Assembly (NCBI RefSeq): GCF_011170125.1
Contig: NZ_BLLN01000003.1
Span: 434,001-498,000 of the forward strand
Direction: 5' to 3'
Origin: Streptomyces diastaticus subsp. diastaticus
GTDB lineage: Bacteria; Actinomycetota; Actinomycetes; Streptomycetales; Streptomycetaceae
DNA: 64,000 nucleotides
The notes beneath the pieces were generated by a model. It ran no database searches and was not told the origin of the DNA. It saw nothing but the letters and a program-made list of their open reading frames with translations. The first letter of the stretch is position 1. Each line of letters starts with the position of its first letter. A program made the translations under genes and the position numbers. This document shows positions 56,201 through 64,000 of this stretch, piece after piece.

Positions 56201-56686
56201 TCAGAGCGCCTTGCCCATCAGCACGTCGTCCACGTACTCCCCGCCCACGCGGACCTCGCCCGGCAGCACGCCCTCGACGCGGAAGCCCTCCGAGGCGTAG
56301 AGCGCGCGGGCCGGGGCGTTGTGGCCGAGGACGCGCAGGGTGAGGCGGCGGGCGCCCTGGGCGCGGGCCTCGTCGGCGCAGGCGCGGAGCAGGGCGCGGG
56401 CGACGCCCCGGCCGCGGGCCTCCTCGCGCACCGCGAGGCCCTGGAGCTGGCGGACGTGCGCGAAGGCCGGCAGCGGGACGGGGCAGCGGAGCACGGCGTA
56501 CCCGAGGAGCTCCGCGCCGTCCTCGGCGACCAGGTGCTCGCCCGGTTCGCGGTGGCCCGTGAAGAAGGGGTCCGCGGGTGCCGCCGGCCGCTCGGTGACG
56601 GCGTGCAGCGGGGACCACGTGGCGAAGTCGATCCGGGCGAGCGCCGCCCCGTCGGAGGGACGCGCGGGGCGTATGAGTGGCCGCAT
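56201..56686 (-). CDS. GNAT-family N-acetyltransferase
   Basis: This 161-residue acetyltransferase has the motif A region QLQGLAVREEARGRGVARALL (RGRGVA binds acetyl-CoA) and motif B VLGHNAPARALYASEGFRVEG. The start is the ATG at 56684-56686 (MRPLIRPARPSDG). CAGAGT is 6 bases upstream without a Shine-Dalgarno, which supports this start as leaderless. It is divergent from the TIGR01777 gene, with only 59 bases between starts. Substrate unknown. Confidence 0.87.
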   Translation of the reverse strand: MRPLIRPARPSDGAALARIDFATWSPLHAVTERPAAPADPFFTGHREPGEHLVAEDGAELLGYAVLRCPVPLPAFAHVRQLQGLAVREEARGRGVARALLRACADEARAQGARRLTLRVLGHNAPARALYASEGFRVEGVLPGEVRVGGEYVDDVLMGKAL

Positions 56687-56745
56687 GGCGGCACTCTGCC
56701 ACGTCACCGGTGTGGCGGGCGGCCCGGGTGGTCATGATGGGGCGT

Positions 56746-57636
56746 ATGCGGATCGCGGTCGCCGGCTCCTCCGGCCTCATCGGAACAGCGCTCACCACCT
56801 CCCTGCGGGCGGACGGCCACGAGGTGGTGCGGCTGGTGCGCCGCCCCGCCCGGGACGCCGACGAGGTGCAGTGGGACCCCGAGGAGGGGCGGGTCGAGAC
56901 GGCGGGGCTCGTCGGCTGCTCGGCCGTGGTCAACCTCGCGGGCGCGGGCATCGCCGACCACCGCTGGACCGACGCCCACAAGCGGCGGATCCGTGACAGC
57001 CGGGTCTGGGGCACCGCCACCCTCGCCGAGGCCCTGGCCTCCCTGGATACCCCGCCGGACGTCTTCGTCAACGCCAGCGCCATCGGCTTCTACGGCGACA
57101 CCGGCGACCGGGCCGTCGACGAGAGCGCCCCGCCCGGCGACGGCTTCCTGCCGTCCGTCTGCGTCGAGTGGGAGGAGGCGACGGCCGCCGCCGAGGAGGC
57201 CGGGGTGCGCACCGTGTTCCCCCGGACCGGGCTGGTGGTCTCGGCGAAGGGCGGCGCCTGGGCCAAGCTCTTCCCGCTCTTCAAGGCCGGGCTCGGCGGG
57301 CGGATCGGCGACGGCCGCCAGTACTGGAGCTACATCTCGCTCCACGACCATGTCGCGGCCCTGCGCCATCTCATCGACACCGAGGAACTCTCCGGCCCGG
57401 TCAACCTCACCGCGCCCCGCCCGCTGACCAACCGGGAGGTGACCGCCGCCATGGGCCGGGTGCTGCGCCGCCCCACGCCCTTCCCGGTGCCCGCCGCCGT
57501 GCTCAAGGCGGCCCTCGGGGAACTGGCGGGCGACGTGCTGGGCAGCCAGCGGGTGGTTCCCGCCCGGCTGCTGGAGTCCGGGTTCACCTTCCGGTGGCCG
57601 GGCATCGACGACACCCTGCGGGCCGCCCTCCGCTGA
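56746..57636 (+). CDS. TIGR01777-family NAD-dependent epimerase (YfcH-like)
   Basis: This 296-residue extended SDR starts MRIAVAGSSGLIGTALTTSL, with the glycine-rich cofactor site. Family blocks are VVNLAGAGIADHRWTDAHK, NASAIGFYGDTGDRAV, WSYISLHDHVAAL and NLTAPRPLTNREV. The C-terminal DUF1731-like segment has GSQRVVPARLLESGFTFRWP. CATGAT lies 7 bases before the ATG at 56746. The in-frame ATGs at 56734 and 56737 are alternatives. Reaction unknown; possibly a sugar-nucleotide or cell-division-related epimerase (SulA-like naming is historical). Confidence 0.88.
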   Translation: MRIAVAGSSGLIGTALTTSLRADGHEVVRLVRRPARDADEVQWDPEEGRVETAGLVGCSAVVNLAGAGIADHRWTDAHKRRIRDSRVWGTATLAEALASLDTPPDVFVNASAIGFYGDTGDRAVDESAPPGDGFLPSVCVEWEEATAAAEEAGVRTVFPRTGLVVSAKGGAWAKLFPLFKAGLGGRIGDGRQYWSYISLHDHVAALRHLIDTEELSGPVNLTAPRPLTNREVTAAMGRVLRRPTPFPVPAAVLKAALGELAGDVLGSQRVVPARLLESGFTFRWPGIDDTLRAALR

Positions 57637-57821
57637 CCCGCGGGTCCCACCAGGGGGCGCCCGTGGCACGCCGTGTGCGACCGGCGTACGACCGTGCTCG
57701 CCTCGTGCGCCTCTGCCCTGCGCCCGGAACCGCTTCTACGCTCGAACCTCGTACGCGGGTATTCCCAACGCGCGTCGGGGGCATGAGCCTCCCACGGATC
57801 GCCCAATCTCGGGGAGGGCAC

Positions 57822-59150
57822 GTGAGTGAGCCCGGACAGGAAGCGGACGTCGTGATCGTGGGCGCGGGAGTCGCCGGACTCGCCGCCGCCCACGCGCTGA
57901 CCAGCGCCGGCGTCGGAGTCACGGTGCTGGAGGCCGCCACACGGGTGGGCGGCAGGATGGCCACCGAAACGCTGGACGGCTACCGGCTGGACCGGTTCGG
58001 GCAGCCGCTCCTCACCCCCTGGCCCGAGGCGGCGGGCCCCCTCCTCGACGCCCTGCCGATGCGGGAGTTCGCCCCCGGCGTGCTGGTCCACAGCCAGGGG
58101 CGGCGAACCCGCACCGGTGAACCCGGGAGCGCGAGGGGCGCACTCAGTGCCGCACGCGCCCGGGCGAGCGCCCCTCGGCGGGTACCCCGGCAGCGCGGCC
58201 CCGAACGGCCCCGTGTCGCCCATGCCGTCGACGGCGCCCGGCTCGGCTCCGCCCTCGCCCGCCTCGCCGCCACTTCCGCGGAACGCCTCGCCGCGCGGCC
58301 CGAGCGCAGCGCCGCCGAGGCACTGGCCCTGCGCGGCCTCTCCCCCCGCACCGTCGACGGTTTCGTGCGCCCGCTGCTCTCCGCCCTCCTCGGTGACCCG
58401 GACCTCAGCACCTCCAGCCGCATCGCCGACCTCACCCTGCGCGGATACGCCCGTGGCCGCCTCGGTGTCCCCGCCGGCGGCGCCGGCGCGCTGCCCCGGT
58501 ACCTCGCCGACGCCCTGCCCGAGGGGACCGTCCGCACCGGTGTGCACGTCACCGCCGCCTCCATCGACTCCGTCACCACCAAGGAGCACGGCACCTTCGG
58601 CTGCCGCGCCCTGCTGCTCGCCACCGGCGCCCGCGCCGCCGCCGAACTGCTGCCCGGCCTGCGCGTGCCCCGATTCCACTCGGTGACCGTGCTCCACCAC
58701 GCCGCGCCCGAGCCGCCGCCCACCGGCAGCGCCCTGGTCCTGGACGCCGACCGGAGCGGGCCCGTCGCCTGGTCCGCCGCGCTCAGCGAGGTCGACCCGG
58801 AGCGCGCCCCCCGCGGCCGCGCGCTCGTCTCCTCGACCGTGCTCGACGTGCCCCCCGACGGCCTCGACGCCGAGGTCCGCGCCCAGCTCGCCCGCATGTA
58901 CGGCACCGACACCACCGGCTGGGAACTGCTCGCCGCCCACCACGACCCCGAGGCGGTCCCGGCGATGACCCCGCCGCACGACGCCCGCAGGCCCGTCCGT
59001 GTCCTGGACGGCCTCTACGTCTGCGGCGACCACCGGGACACCAGCTCCGTGCACGGCGCCCTCACCTCAGCCCACCGGGCGGCACGGGAGATCCTCACCG
59101 ACTTCGGCCTCCTGCCGCCCGCCCCCGACGTCACCCACGCGGCGGCCTGA
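57822..59150 (+). CDS. FAD-dependent amine-oxidase/protoporphyrinogen-oxidase-like protein
   Basis: This 442-residue flavoprotein has VVIVGAGVAGLAAAHAL and a VLEAATRVGGRMAT motif for FAD, and ends with LYVCGDHRDTSSVHGALTSA, the typical GD site near the isoalloxazine. The middle (residues 90-140) is Arg/Ala/Pro-rich and poorly conserved. The GTG at 57822 (VSEPGQEADV) has GGGAGG 4-5 bases upstream. It is likely an oxidoreductase acting on an amine, carotenoid or porphyrin-like substrate; genuine HemG-type activity is not established. Confidence 0.85.
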   Translation: MSEPGQEADVVIVGAGVAGLAAAHALTSAGVGVTVLEAATRVGGRMATETLDGYRLDRFGQPLLTPWPEAAGPLLDALPMREFAPGVLVHSQGRRTRTGEPGSARGALSAARARASAPRRVPRQRGPERPRVAHAVDGARLGSALARLAATSAERLAARPERSAAEALALRGLSPRTVDGFVRPLLSALLGDPDLSTSSRIADLTLRGYARGRLGVPAGGAGALPRYLADALPEGTVRTGVHVTAASIDSVTTKEHGTFGCRALLLATGARAAAELLPGLRVPRFHSVTVLHHAAPEPPPTGSALVLDADRSGPVAWSAALSEVDPERAPRGRALVSSTVLDVPPDGLDAEVRAQLARMYGTDTTGWELLAAHHDPEAVPAMTPPHDARRPVRVLDGLYVCGDHRDTSSVHGALTSAHRAAREILTDFGLLPPAPDVTHAAA

Positions 59151-59253
59151 GCCGCCACTCCGCCACGCCCCGCCGTTTGCGGCCCGGCCCCCGGCGTAGA
59201 ACGCTGGAGGCCGGGCCGTCTGGCCCGAAGGGCCGGAGCCGGGGAGTACCGCA

Positions 59254-60522
59254 GTGGCGAGGAACGCCGTGTGGAGCCGCCGGGGTGACGAACCCCGCTG
59301 GCTGAGCGGTGCGCCCGCGCCCACCTGGCTGCGGTGGCTGCCGGTGGTCCTGCTGGTCTTCATCCCGCTGCTGCAACTACTGGTGGACCGGCCGGTGGAC
59401 CTGGGCTTCCTGCTCGGTGCCATCCCGCCGCTCGCCACCCTCGCCTACGGCCCGTTCGGCACCGCCGTCTTCTCCGCCGCGGTGCTGGTGCTGCTCAACA
59501 TCTCGACCATCAACCTGGACCGGCCCGGCCGGGGTGACGTCATCGCCGTGACCTTCGTGGCGGTGCTCAGTGTCGCCATCTCCTGGATGCGCAGACGCCG
59601 CGCCGTCCAGATCACCACCATCCGCACCGTCGCCGAGGCCGCCCAGCTCGCCGTGCTGCCCCCGCTGCCACCCCGCGTCGACGTGGTCCGCTGCGCGGGC
59701 CTGTACCGCCCGGCCCAGCGCGGCACGCTGGTCGGCGGCGACTTCTTCGACGTACGGCGCGGCCCCTACGGCGTCCGCGCCCTCGTCGGCGACGTGCAGG
59801 GGCACGGCATCGCCGCCGTCGGCACCGTCACCTCGATCCTCGGCGCCTTCCGCGAGGCCGTCCTCGACGAGGAGGACCTCGCCGACGTGGCGGCCCGGCT
59901 CGACCGCCGGCTGGTGGTGGACGCCGCCGACGCCGCGGCCGGAGCCATCACCGTCGCCCGCGTCCCCGAGGGGGACCCCGACAGCGTCGTCGGCGAGCCG
60001 CCCGTGGGCCAGCGCTCCGACCCGACCTCCGGTGAGCTCTTCGCCACCGCGCTGCTGCTGGAGTTCCGCCCCGGCTCCGGCGAGGTCGGCGTGGTCTCCT
60101 GCGGCCATCCCGCCCCGGTCCTGCTCCGCGGCGCCACCGCCCACGAGATCGAGGTGCAGCCCGCCCCGCCGCTCGGCCTCGGCTTCGCCGGGTCCGACCG
60201 GCCCGTCGAACGCGACGTCCGCCTCCAGCCGGGTGACCGCGTGCTCGCCGTCACCGACGGCGTCACCGAGGCACGCAACGACGCCGAGGTCTTCTACCCG
60301 CTCGTCGACCGCGCCGCCCAGCTCGCCGCCGAGGACCCCGGCGAGCTGATCGCCGCCATCTGGCGCGACCTCGTCGGCTACGCCCGCACCATCGACGACG
60401 ACGTGGCCCTGCTGGTCTTCGCCCCCGACCCCGAGGGTGAGGAGCCCGACACGGGCACCGTCACCGGCGAGGTGCTGGAGTCCCGCGAGAGCGGCGGCAA
60501 GGAGAACCGCGGCGAGAGCTGA
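59254..60522 (+). CDS. Membrane-anchored PP2C (SpoIIE-type) serine/threonine phosphatase
   Basis: This 422-residue protein has two or three N-terminal membrane helices (WLPVVLLVFIPLLQLLV, LGFLLGAIPPLATLAYG, FVAVLSVAISWM). A SpoIIE/PP2C catalytic domain follows: TLVGGDFFDVRRG, LVGDVQGHGIAAVG, VVSCGHPAPVLLRG, VLAVTDGVTEARND and IDDDVALLVFAPD, with the metal-binding Asp residues. The tail is acidic. The GTG at 59254 follows GGGGAG by 7 bases. Such phosphatases dephosphorylate anti-sigma-factor antagonists in Streptomyces partner switching; no kinase/antagonist pair is adjacent. Confidence 0.9.
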   Translation: MARNAVWSRRGDEPRWLSGAPAPTWLRWLPVVLLVFIPLLQLLVDRPVDLGFLLGAIPPLATLAYGPFGTAVFSAAVLVLLNISTINLDRPGRGDVIAVTFVAVLSVAISWMRRRRAVQITTIRTVAEAAQLAVLPPLPPRVDVVRCAGLYRPAQRGTLVGGDFFDVRRGPYGVRALVGDVQGHGIAAVGTVTSILGAFREAVLDEEDLADVAARLDRRLVVDAADAAAGAITVARVPEGDPDSVVGEPPVGQRSDPTSGELFATALLLEFRPGSGEVGVVSCGHPAPVLLRGATAHEIEVQPAPPLGLGFAGSDRPVERDVRLQPGDRVLAVTDGVTEARNDAEVFYPLVDRAAQLAAEDPGELIAAIWRDLVGYARTIDDDVALLVFAPDPEGEEPDTGTVTGEVLESRESGGKENRGES

Positions 60523-60579
60523 CCGCCCGCGCCACCGGCGCCCGAACCGCTCACACGGCGCGGAGCGCTCCTGGGGCGC

Positions 60580-61098
60580 TCACGCCGCGAAGCGGTCCCA
60601 GAGCCGGGGGAAGCGGACCGCCAGCGCGTCGTCGTCCTCCAGGTCGATCGGCGTGCCCGCCGGGTCGACCGGGGCCGCGGCGATCCCCAGGTCCGGGGTG
60701 TCCGCCCCGGTGAGCCGCTCGTACGCCTCGTCGGCCGCGTAGCCCAGCTCCTCGCCGTCCCCGTCGACCTCGTCGTCGAACGGGCCCAGCAGGTCCGCCA
60801 GGTCGTCCGGCTCGTGCAGCGCCCCCTCGAACACCTCCCGGCCCTGACCGATCAGCCAGCACCGGAAGTAGTCGAACGCGTCGTCGCTCGCGCCGTCCAG
60901 CAGCACCCACGCCGCACCCCACAGCTCCCAGGTGTAGGCCCGGTTGTAGCGGGCCTCGAAGTGCCGCGCGAAGTCCAGGACGGCGTCCGGGTCCGCCTCG
61001 AGCAGCCGTTCCACCAGCAGCTCCGCATGGGCCTGCGGATCGTCGCCGGCGCGCTCCCGCGTCGTGTCGATGATCTCCCAGAACTCCGTCTCGTCCAT
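60580..61098 (-). CDS. DUF4240 domain protein
   Basis: This 172-residue acidic protein starts MDETEFWEIIDTTRERAGDD, the beginning of DUF4240 proteins. It has the family core YTWELWGAAWVLLDGASDDAFDYFRCWL and GREVFEGALHEPDDLADL. The C-terminus ends in VRFPRLWDRFAA. The ATG at 61096-61098 is preceded by GGAG at 5 bases; a GTG one codon upstream is possible. Function unknown. It is divergent from the SDR gene and convergent with the phosphatase gene. Confidence 0.85.
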   Translation of the reverse strand: MDETEFWEIIDTTRERAGDDPQAHAELLVERLLEADPDAVLDFARHFEARYNRAYTWELWGAAWVLLDGASDDAFDYFRCWLIGQGREVFEGALHEPDDLADLLGPFDDEVDGDGEELGYAADEAYERLTGADTPDLGIAAAPVDPAGTPIDLEDDDALAVRFPRLWDRFAA

Positions 61099-61244
61099 CA
61101 CCGCTCCAGCATCGTCCCTGGCGCCGCGCCCCGCACGTCCGGACGGCGTGGTTCCCCCGCGCGTGGTGAACAGGGGCGCGACGCACCGCCGGACGGACGA
61201 AAACCCGACGGAAGGTGTCGACTCCGCGTGCCAGGGTCGGACCC

Positions 61245-62189
61245 ATGAGCCACACCGCGTCCGTACCCGCCGCCTCCCCGACCGCCCTCGCCGGGCGGGT
61301 CGCCCTCGTCGCCGGAGCCACCCGGGGCGCCGGGCGCGCCTTCGCCGTGGAACTGGGCTCCGCCGGCGCCACCGTCCACGTCACCGGGCGGACCACTCGG
61401 GACAGGATCTCCGAGGTCGGCCGCGCCACCGAGACGATCGAGGAGACCGCCGCCCTGGTCACCGAGGCCGGCGGCGAGGGCATCGCCCACCCCACCGACC
61501 ACCTCGATCCCGAGCAGGTCCGCCGCCTCGCCGCGCGTGTGGAGGACGGGCACGGGCGGCTCGACGTCCTCGTCAACAACACCTGGGGCGGCGAGCACCT
61601 CATCCCCTTCGGCCGCGCCCTGTGGGACACCCCGCTCGACGAGGGGCTGCGGATGCTGGACCTCGGCGTCCGCTCGCACCTGATCACCGCCTCCCTGCTG
61701 CTTCCGCTGCTCATCCGCCACCCCGGCGGCCTGCACGTCGAGGTCACCGACGGAAGCGCCGAGACCAACCGGCGCTTCCGTGAGAACGTCTTCTTCGACC
61801 TCGCCAGGTACGCCCCCATCCGCATGGCGCTCGGCCTCGCCCGCGACCTCGAACCCCACGGGTCCACCGCCGTCTGCGTCACCCCGGGCTTCCTGCGCTC
61901 CGAGCAGATGCTCGACGGCTTGGGCGTGCGCGAGGAGAACTGGCGCGACGCCCTGGCCGGGCAACCCCACTTCGCCATCGCCGAGTCGCCGGCCTACGTC
62001 GCCCGCGGTGTCGTCGCCCTCGCCGCCGACCCCGACCGTGCCCGCTGGAACGGCCGGTCGGTGACCAGCGGCACCCTCGCCCAGGAGTACGGCTTCACCG
62101 ACACCGACGGCTCGGCCCCCGACGGCTGGCGCTACTTCGAGGAGGTCGTCCTCGGCGGCAAGAAGGCCGGCCCGGAGGGCTACCGCTGA
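61245..62189 (+). CDS. Short-chain dehydrogenase/reductase
   Basis: This 314-residue classical SDR has the cofactor-binding GRVALVAGATRGAGRAFAV and ATVHVTGR, and the catalytic-region DVLVNNTWGGEHLI. The expected S-Y-x-x-x-K is altered: near the active site one sees FFDLARYAPIRMAL, a Tyr without the usual Lys at +4. This suggests a divergent or non-canonical member. The C-terminus has an extension ending FEEVVLGGKKAGPEGYR. The ATG at 61245 has CAGGGT 7 bases upstream. Substrate unknown. Confidence 0.85.
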   Translation: MSHTASVPAASPTALAGRVALVAGATRGAGRAFAVELGSAGATVHVTGRTTRDRISEVGRATETIEETAALVTEAGGEGIAHPTDHLDPEQVRRLAARVEDGHGRLDVLVNNTWGGEHLIPFGRALWDTPLDEGLRMLDLGVRSHLITASLLLPLLIRHPGGLHVEVTDGSAETNRRFRENVFFDLARYAPIRMALGLARDLEPHGSTAVCVTPGFLRSEQMLDGLGVREENWRDALAGQPHFAIAESPAYVARGVVALAADPDRARWNGRSVTSGTLAQEYGFTDTDGSAPDGWRYFEEVVLGGKKAGPEGYR

Positions 62190-62195
62190 CCGGCC

Positions 62196-62425
62196 CGGGT
62201 CCCAGGGCCCGCCGCCGCACTCGCCTTCAGCCATCGGCCACGGGCGTCCTCGCGAAGCCCCCTGGGCAGGGCTGACCGCTCCCGCCTGCCCCGCGTCGCC
62301 GTGCACGCACTCCCGCCGCACCGGTCGCGGAGCCTCGTACGGGGAGGTACGCGGGTGATTCGGGCGTGCGGCGAGAGTGCGTGCCAGGCGACGCGGGCCC
62401 ACGAAGACCCGCCGGGCAGGCCCTA
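62196..62425. repeat. Large palindromic intergenic element
   Basis: The core has 32-base arms, 62290-62321 and 62366-62397, that pair at 29 of 32 positions around a 44-base apex. The right flank CGGGCCCACGAAGACCCGCCGGG matches the element at 50419-50511, and CGGGTCCCAGGGCCCG at 62196-62211 also occurs there. It lies between the SDR and WYL genes. Confidence 0.7.
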
Positions 62426-63400
62426 GCCGTACAGCCCCGCCATCCGCCGTGCCGCCTCCCGCATGCGGTCGCGCAGCTCGGGCGGGGCCACCACCTCCGC
62501 CTCCGGGCCGAGGCCGAGCAGCTGCTCGTAGGCCACCTCCAGCGACTCCACGGGCAGCACCACGTCCTCCACCCACCGGGCCGAGCCGTCCCGCCACCCG
62601 GCCGCCGCCAGCGCCTCTCGGGCCGCCCGCGGGTCCGTCGCCCCCGGCAGCCGCCGGGCGCCCGCCGGGCTGAGCCGCAGCCGGACCTCCTCCCGCAGCA
62701 GGGAGCGGGCGAACTCCTCGGCCCGCTCCCGCCAGAACCGCGCCAGATCGAAACCGGTGTCCCGGGCGAACCGCGTACCCAGGTCGCGCACCTCGGTGAA
62801 CCGGTCCACCCGGTAGACCCGCGCCCGCCCGGCGCCCTCCGCCCGGGCGCACACGTACCAGACGCCCGCCTTGAGCACCAGGCCGTACGGCTCCAGCTCC
62901 CGGCGCACCTCGCGGTCCGCACGCCGGTACGCCGCCGCCACCCGCCGGTCGTCCCAGACCGCCTCGGCCAGCGGTGCGAGCAGCCCGGGCGCCTCGGGCC
63001 GCGTGTACCAGGCCGGCGCGTCCAGGTGGAACCGGCCGTTCACCGCCCGCGACGCCTCCCGCACGGGCGGGGCCAGCGCCGCCGAGACCTTCAGCCGCGC
63101 CGCCGAGGCCGCCTCGCCGAGCCCCATCTCCCGCAGCGCTCCCGGCACCCCCGACAGGAACAACGCCTGCGCCTCCTCGGGCGCCAGTCCCGTCAGCCCC
63201 GTCCGGTACCCGCCGACCAGCGCGTACCCGCCCGCCCGGCCGCGCTCCGCGTAGACCGGGACGCCCGCCTCGGAGAGCGCCTGCGCGTCCCGCGCGACCG
63301 TACGCTCACTCACCTCCAGCTCCCCGGCCAGCTCGGCGGCGGTCATCCGGGGGCGGGACTGGAGCAGCAGGACCATACGGATCAGACGGGCGGCACGCAT
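62423..63400 (-). CDS. HTH/WYL-domain transcriptional regulator
   Basis: This 325-residue protein has an N-terminal HTH_11-type helix-turn-helix (RLIRMVLLLQSRPRMTAAEL, LEVSERTVARDAQAL) and a WYL domain (VRRELEPYGLVLKAGVWYVCA and RVYRVDRFTEVRDLG), where WYVCA takes the place of the WYL signature. A WCX C-terminal domain follows. Such regulators sense nucleic-acid or small-molecule signals. The ATG at 63398-63400 shares one base with the stop of the VOC gene, so the two are probably coupled. Targets unknown. Confidence 0.88.
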   Translation of the reverse strand: MRAARLIRMVLLLQSRPRMTAAELAGELEVSERTVARDAQALSEAGVPVYAERGRAGGYALVGGYRTGLTGLAPEEAQALFLSGVPGALREMGLGEAASAARLKVSAALAPPVREASRAVNGRFHLDAPAWYTRPEAPGLLAPLAEAVWDDRRVAAAYRRADREVRRELEPYGLVLKAGVWYVCARAEGAGRARVYRVDRFTEVRDLGTRFARDTGFDLARFWRERAEEFARSLLREEVRLRLSPAGARRLPGATDPRAAREALAAAGWRDGSARWVEDVVLPVESLEVAYEQLLGLGPEAEVVAPPELRDRMREAARRMAGLYG

Positions 63401-64000
63401 CAGCCCATCATGGCGGCCGCCCGGTCCCCGCCCGCCGGGCGGGGCTCGGCCCGCGCCTCCCGGCTCAGCGCGATCACCGCGAACATGGCGCCCTGCGGGT
63501 CGGTCAAAACGCTGAACCGGCCCGGCTCGACGGTGGTGGGCGGCAGCAGCACGCCGGCGCCGAGCCGGGCCCCGCGGGCGGCGGCCGCGTCGCAGTCGGG
63601 GACCGAGAGGTGGACCAGCCAGCGCGGCGCCGTCCCGGCCGGGAACGCCTCCGTGATCCGCGTCATCCCGCCGAACGGCCGACCCCCGAGGCTCCACTCC
63701 GTGTACGGGAGGCCCGCGCCGTGGGAGGCCCGGCGGGCCTGCCAGCCGAAGACCTCGCTGTAGAAGCCGCGCGCCCCGTCCGGGTCCGTGGTGGCCAGGT
63801 CGAGCCAGGCGGCCGAACCCGGCGCGTTGACCCGGCCGAAACCCTGGTGCCCGTGCGGCTCCCACAGTCCGAAGACCGCGCCGGAACCGTCCGTGCAGAG
63901 CGTCGCGCGGCACACGCCGGGCACCTCGACCGGCTCGCCCAGCACCCGCCCCCGGGCCAGCGCGACCCGATCGGCCAGGGGCTCTCCGGCGGCCGGGCTC
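63400..64000 (-). CDS. VOC-family (glyoxalase-like) protein, N-terminus beyond the right edge
   Basis: The C-terminal 199 codons of a two-domain vicinal-oxygen-chelate protein are present. A first domain ends with ATLCTDGSGAVFGLWEPHGHQG. The second domain is AAWLDLATTDPDGARGFYSEVFGW, TRITEAFPAGTAPRWLVHLSV and DPQGAMFAVIALS. Metal ligands are not certain from the visible part. It is followed by the WYL regulator gene with a one-base overlap. Relatives include glyoxalases, bleomycin-resistance-like and antibiotic-binding proteins; this one is unassigned. Confidence 0.82.
   Translation of the reverse strand, partial: SPAAGEPLADRVALARGRVLGEPVEVPGVCRATLCTDGSGAVFGLWEPHGHQGFGRVNAPGSAAWLDLATTDPDGARGFYSEVFGWQARRASHGAGLPYTEWSLGGRPFGGMTRITEAFPAGTAPRWLVHLSVPDCDAAAARGARLGAGVLLPPTTVEPGRFSVLTDPQGAMFAVIALSREARAEPRPAGGDRAAAMMG

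Overview
The window is chromosomal DNA of a high-GC actinomycete, almost certainly Streptomyces. Third codon positions are nearly all G or C, and GTG starts are frequent. The gene set also matches the conserved Streptomyces neighbourhood that runs from malR-malEFG past glnA to lipA-lipB. I see no rRNA, tRNA, CRISPR array, insertion sequence, integrase or plasmid/phage gene, so this is core chromosome with a few accessory insertions.

Layout. 1-2635: end of a conserved hypothetical gene, a PAP2 membrane phosphatase and the LacI-type repressor malR (all minus). 2965-13880: a maltodextrin/starch regulon on the plus strand, with the ABC importer malEFG, an intracellular alpha-glucosidase, a second MalR-like repressor, a secreted alpha-amylase with a starch-binding domain and a secreted pullulanase. 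Secreted enzymes cut starch, MalEFG imports maltodextrins, AglA hydrolyses them, and two paralogous repressors probably act on TTGCAG-type operators. 14031-23366: mixed metabolic and regulatory genes (TetR, ferredoxin-type reductase, metal-dependent hydrolase, GNAT, epimerase, winged-helix regulator, Gfo/Idh, ArsC-like, succinate-semialdehyde dehydrogenase). 23530-28594: mutA-mutB-meaB, the adenosylcobalamin-dependent methylmalonyl-CoA mutase and its GTPase chaperone. 28743-39395: an aerobic cobalamin block, with cobN behind a cobalamin riboswitch, a cobG-cobH in-frame fusion, cobIJ, cobK, cobM and cobL. A B12-dependent enzyme and part of the B12 pathway are therefore side by side.

39548-47426: a DoxX-like membrane protein with a Lys/His-rich tail, a phospholipase D-type enzyme, PPK2, dihydroxyacetone kinase subunits dhaK-dhaL, a HAD phosphatase and a gamma-butyrolactone-receptor-like TetR regulator behind an A+T-richer intergenic region. 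47638-48082: a frameshifted coiled-coil gene. 48262-54032: glnA with a clear GlnR operator, RDD and DUF4191 membrane proteins, a small gene resembling the GlnR-regulated SCO2195 family, then lipA and lipB. 54236-64000: a helix-turn-helix/TPR regulator, GNAT, TIGR01777 epimerase, FAD oxidoreductase, PP2C phosphatase, DUF4240, SDR, a WYL regulator and a truncated VOC gene at the right edge.

Several intergenic regions hold long perfect hairpins or Streptomyces-type palindromic repeats. About ten genes have a -10-like hexamer 6-7 bases before the start codon and no Shine-Dalgarno sequence, as expected of leaderless mRNAs. I did not find a convincingly new multi-gene system. The best leads are the CobG-CobH fusion, the paired MalR paralogues with matching operators, the small leader-like ORF near an orphan winged-helix regulator, and the convergent gene pair that has lost its intergenic stop codons.
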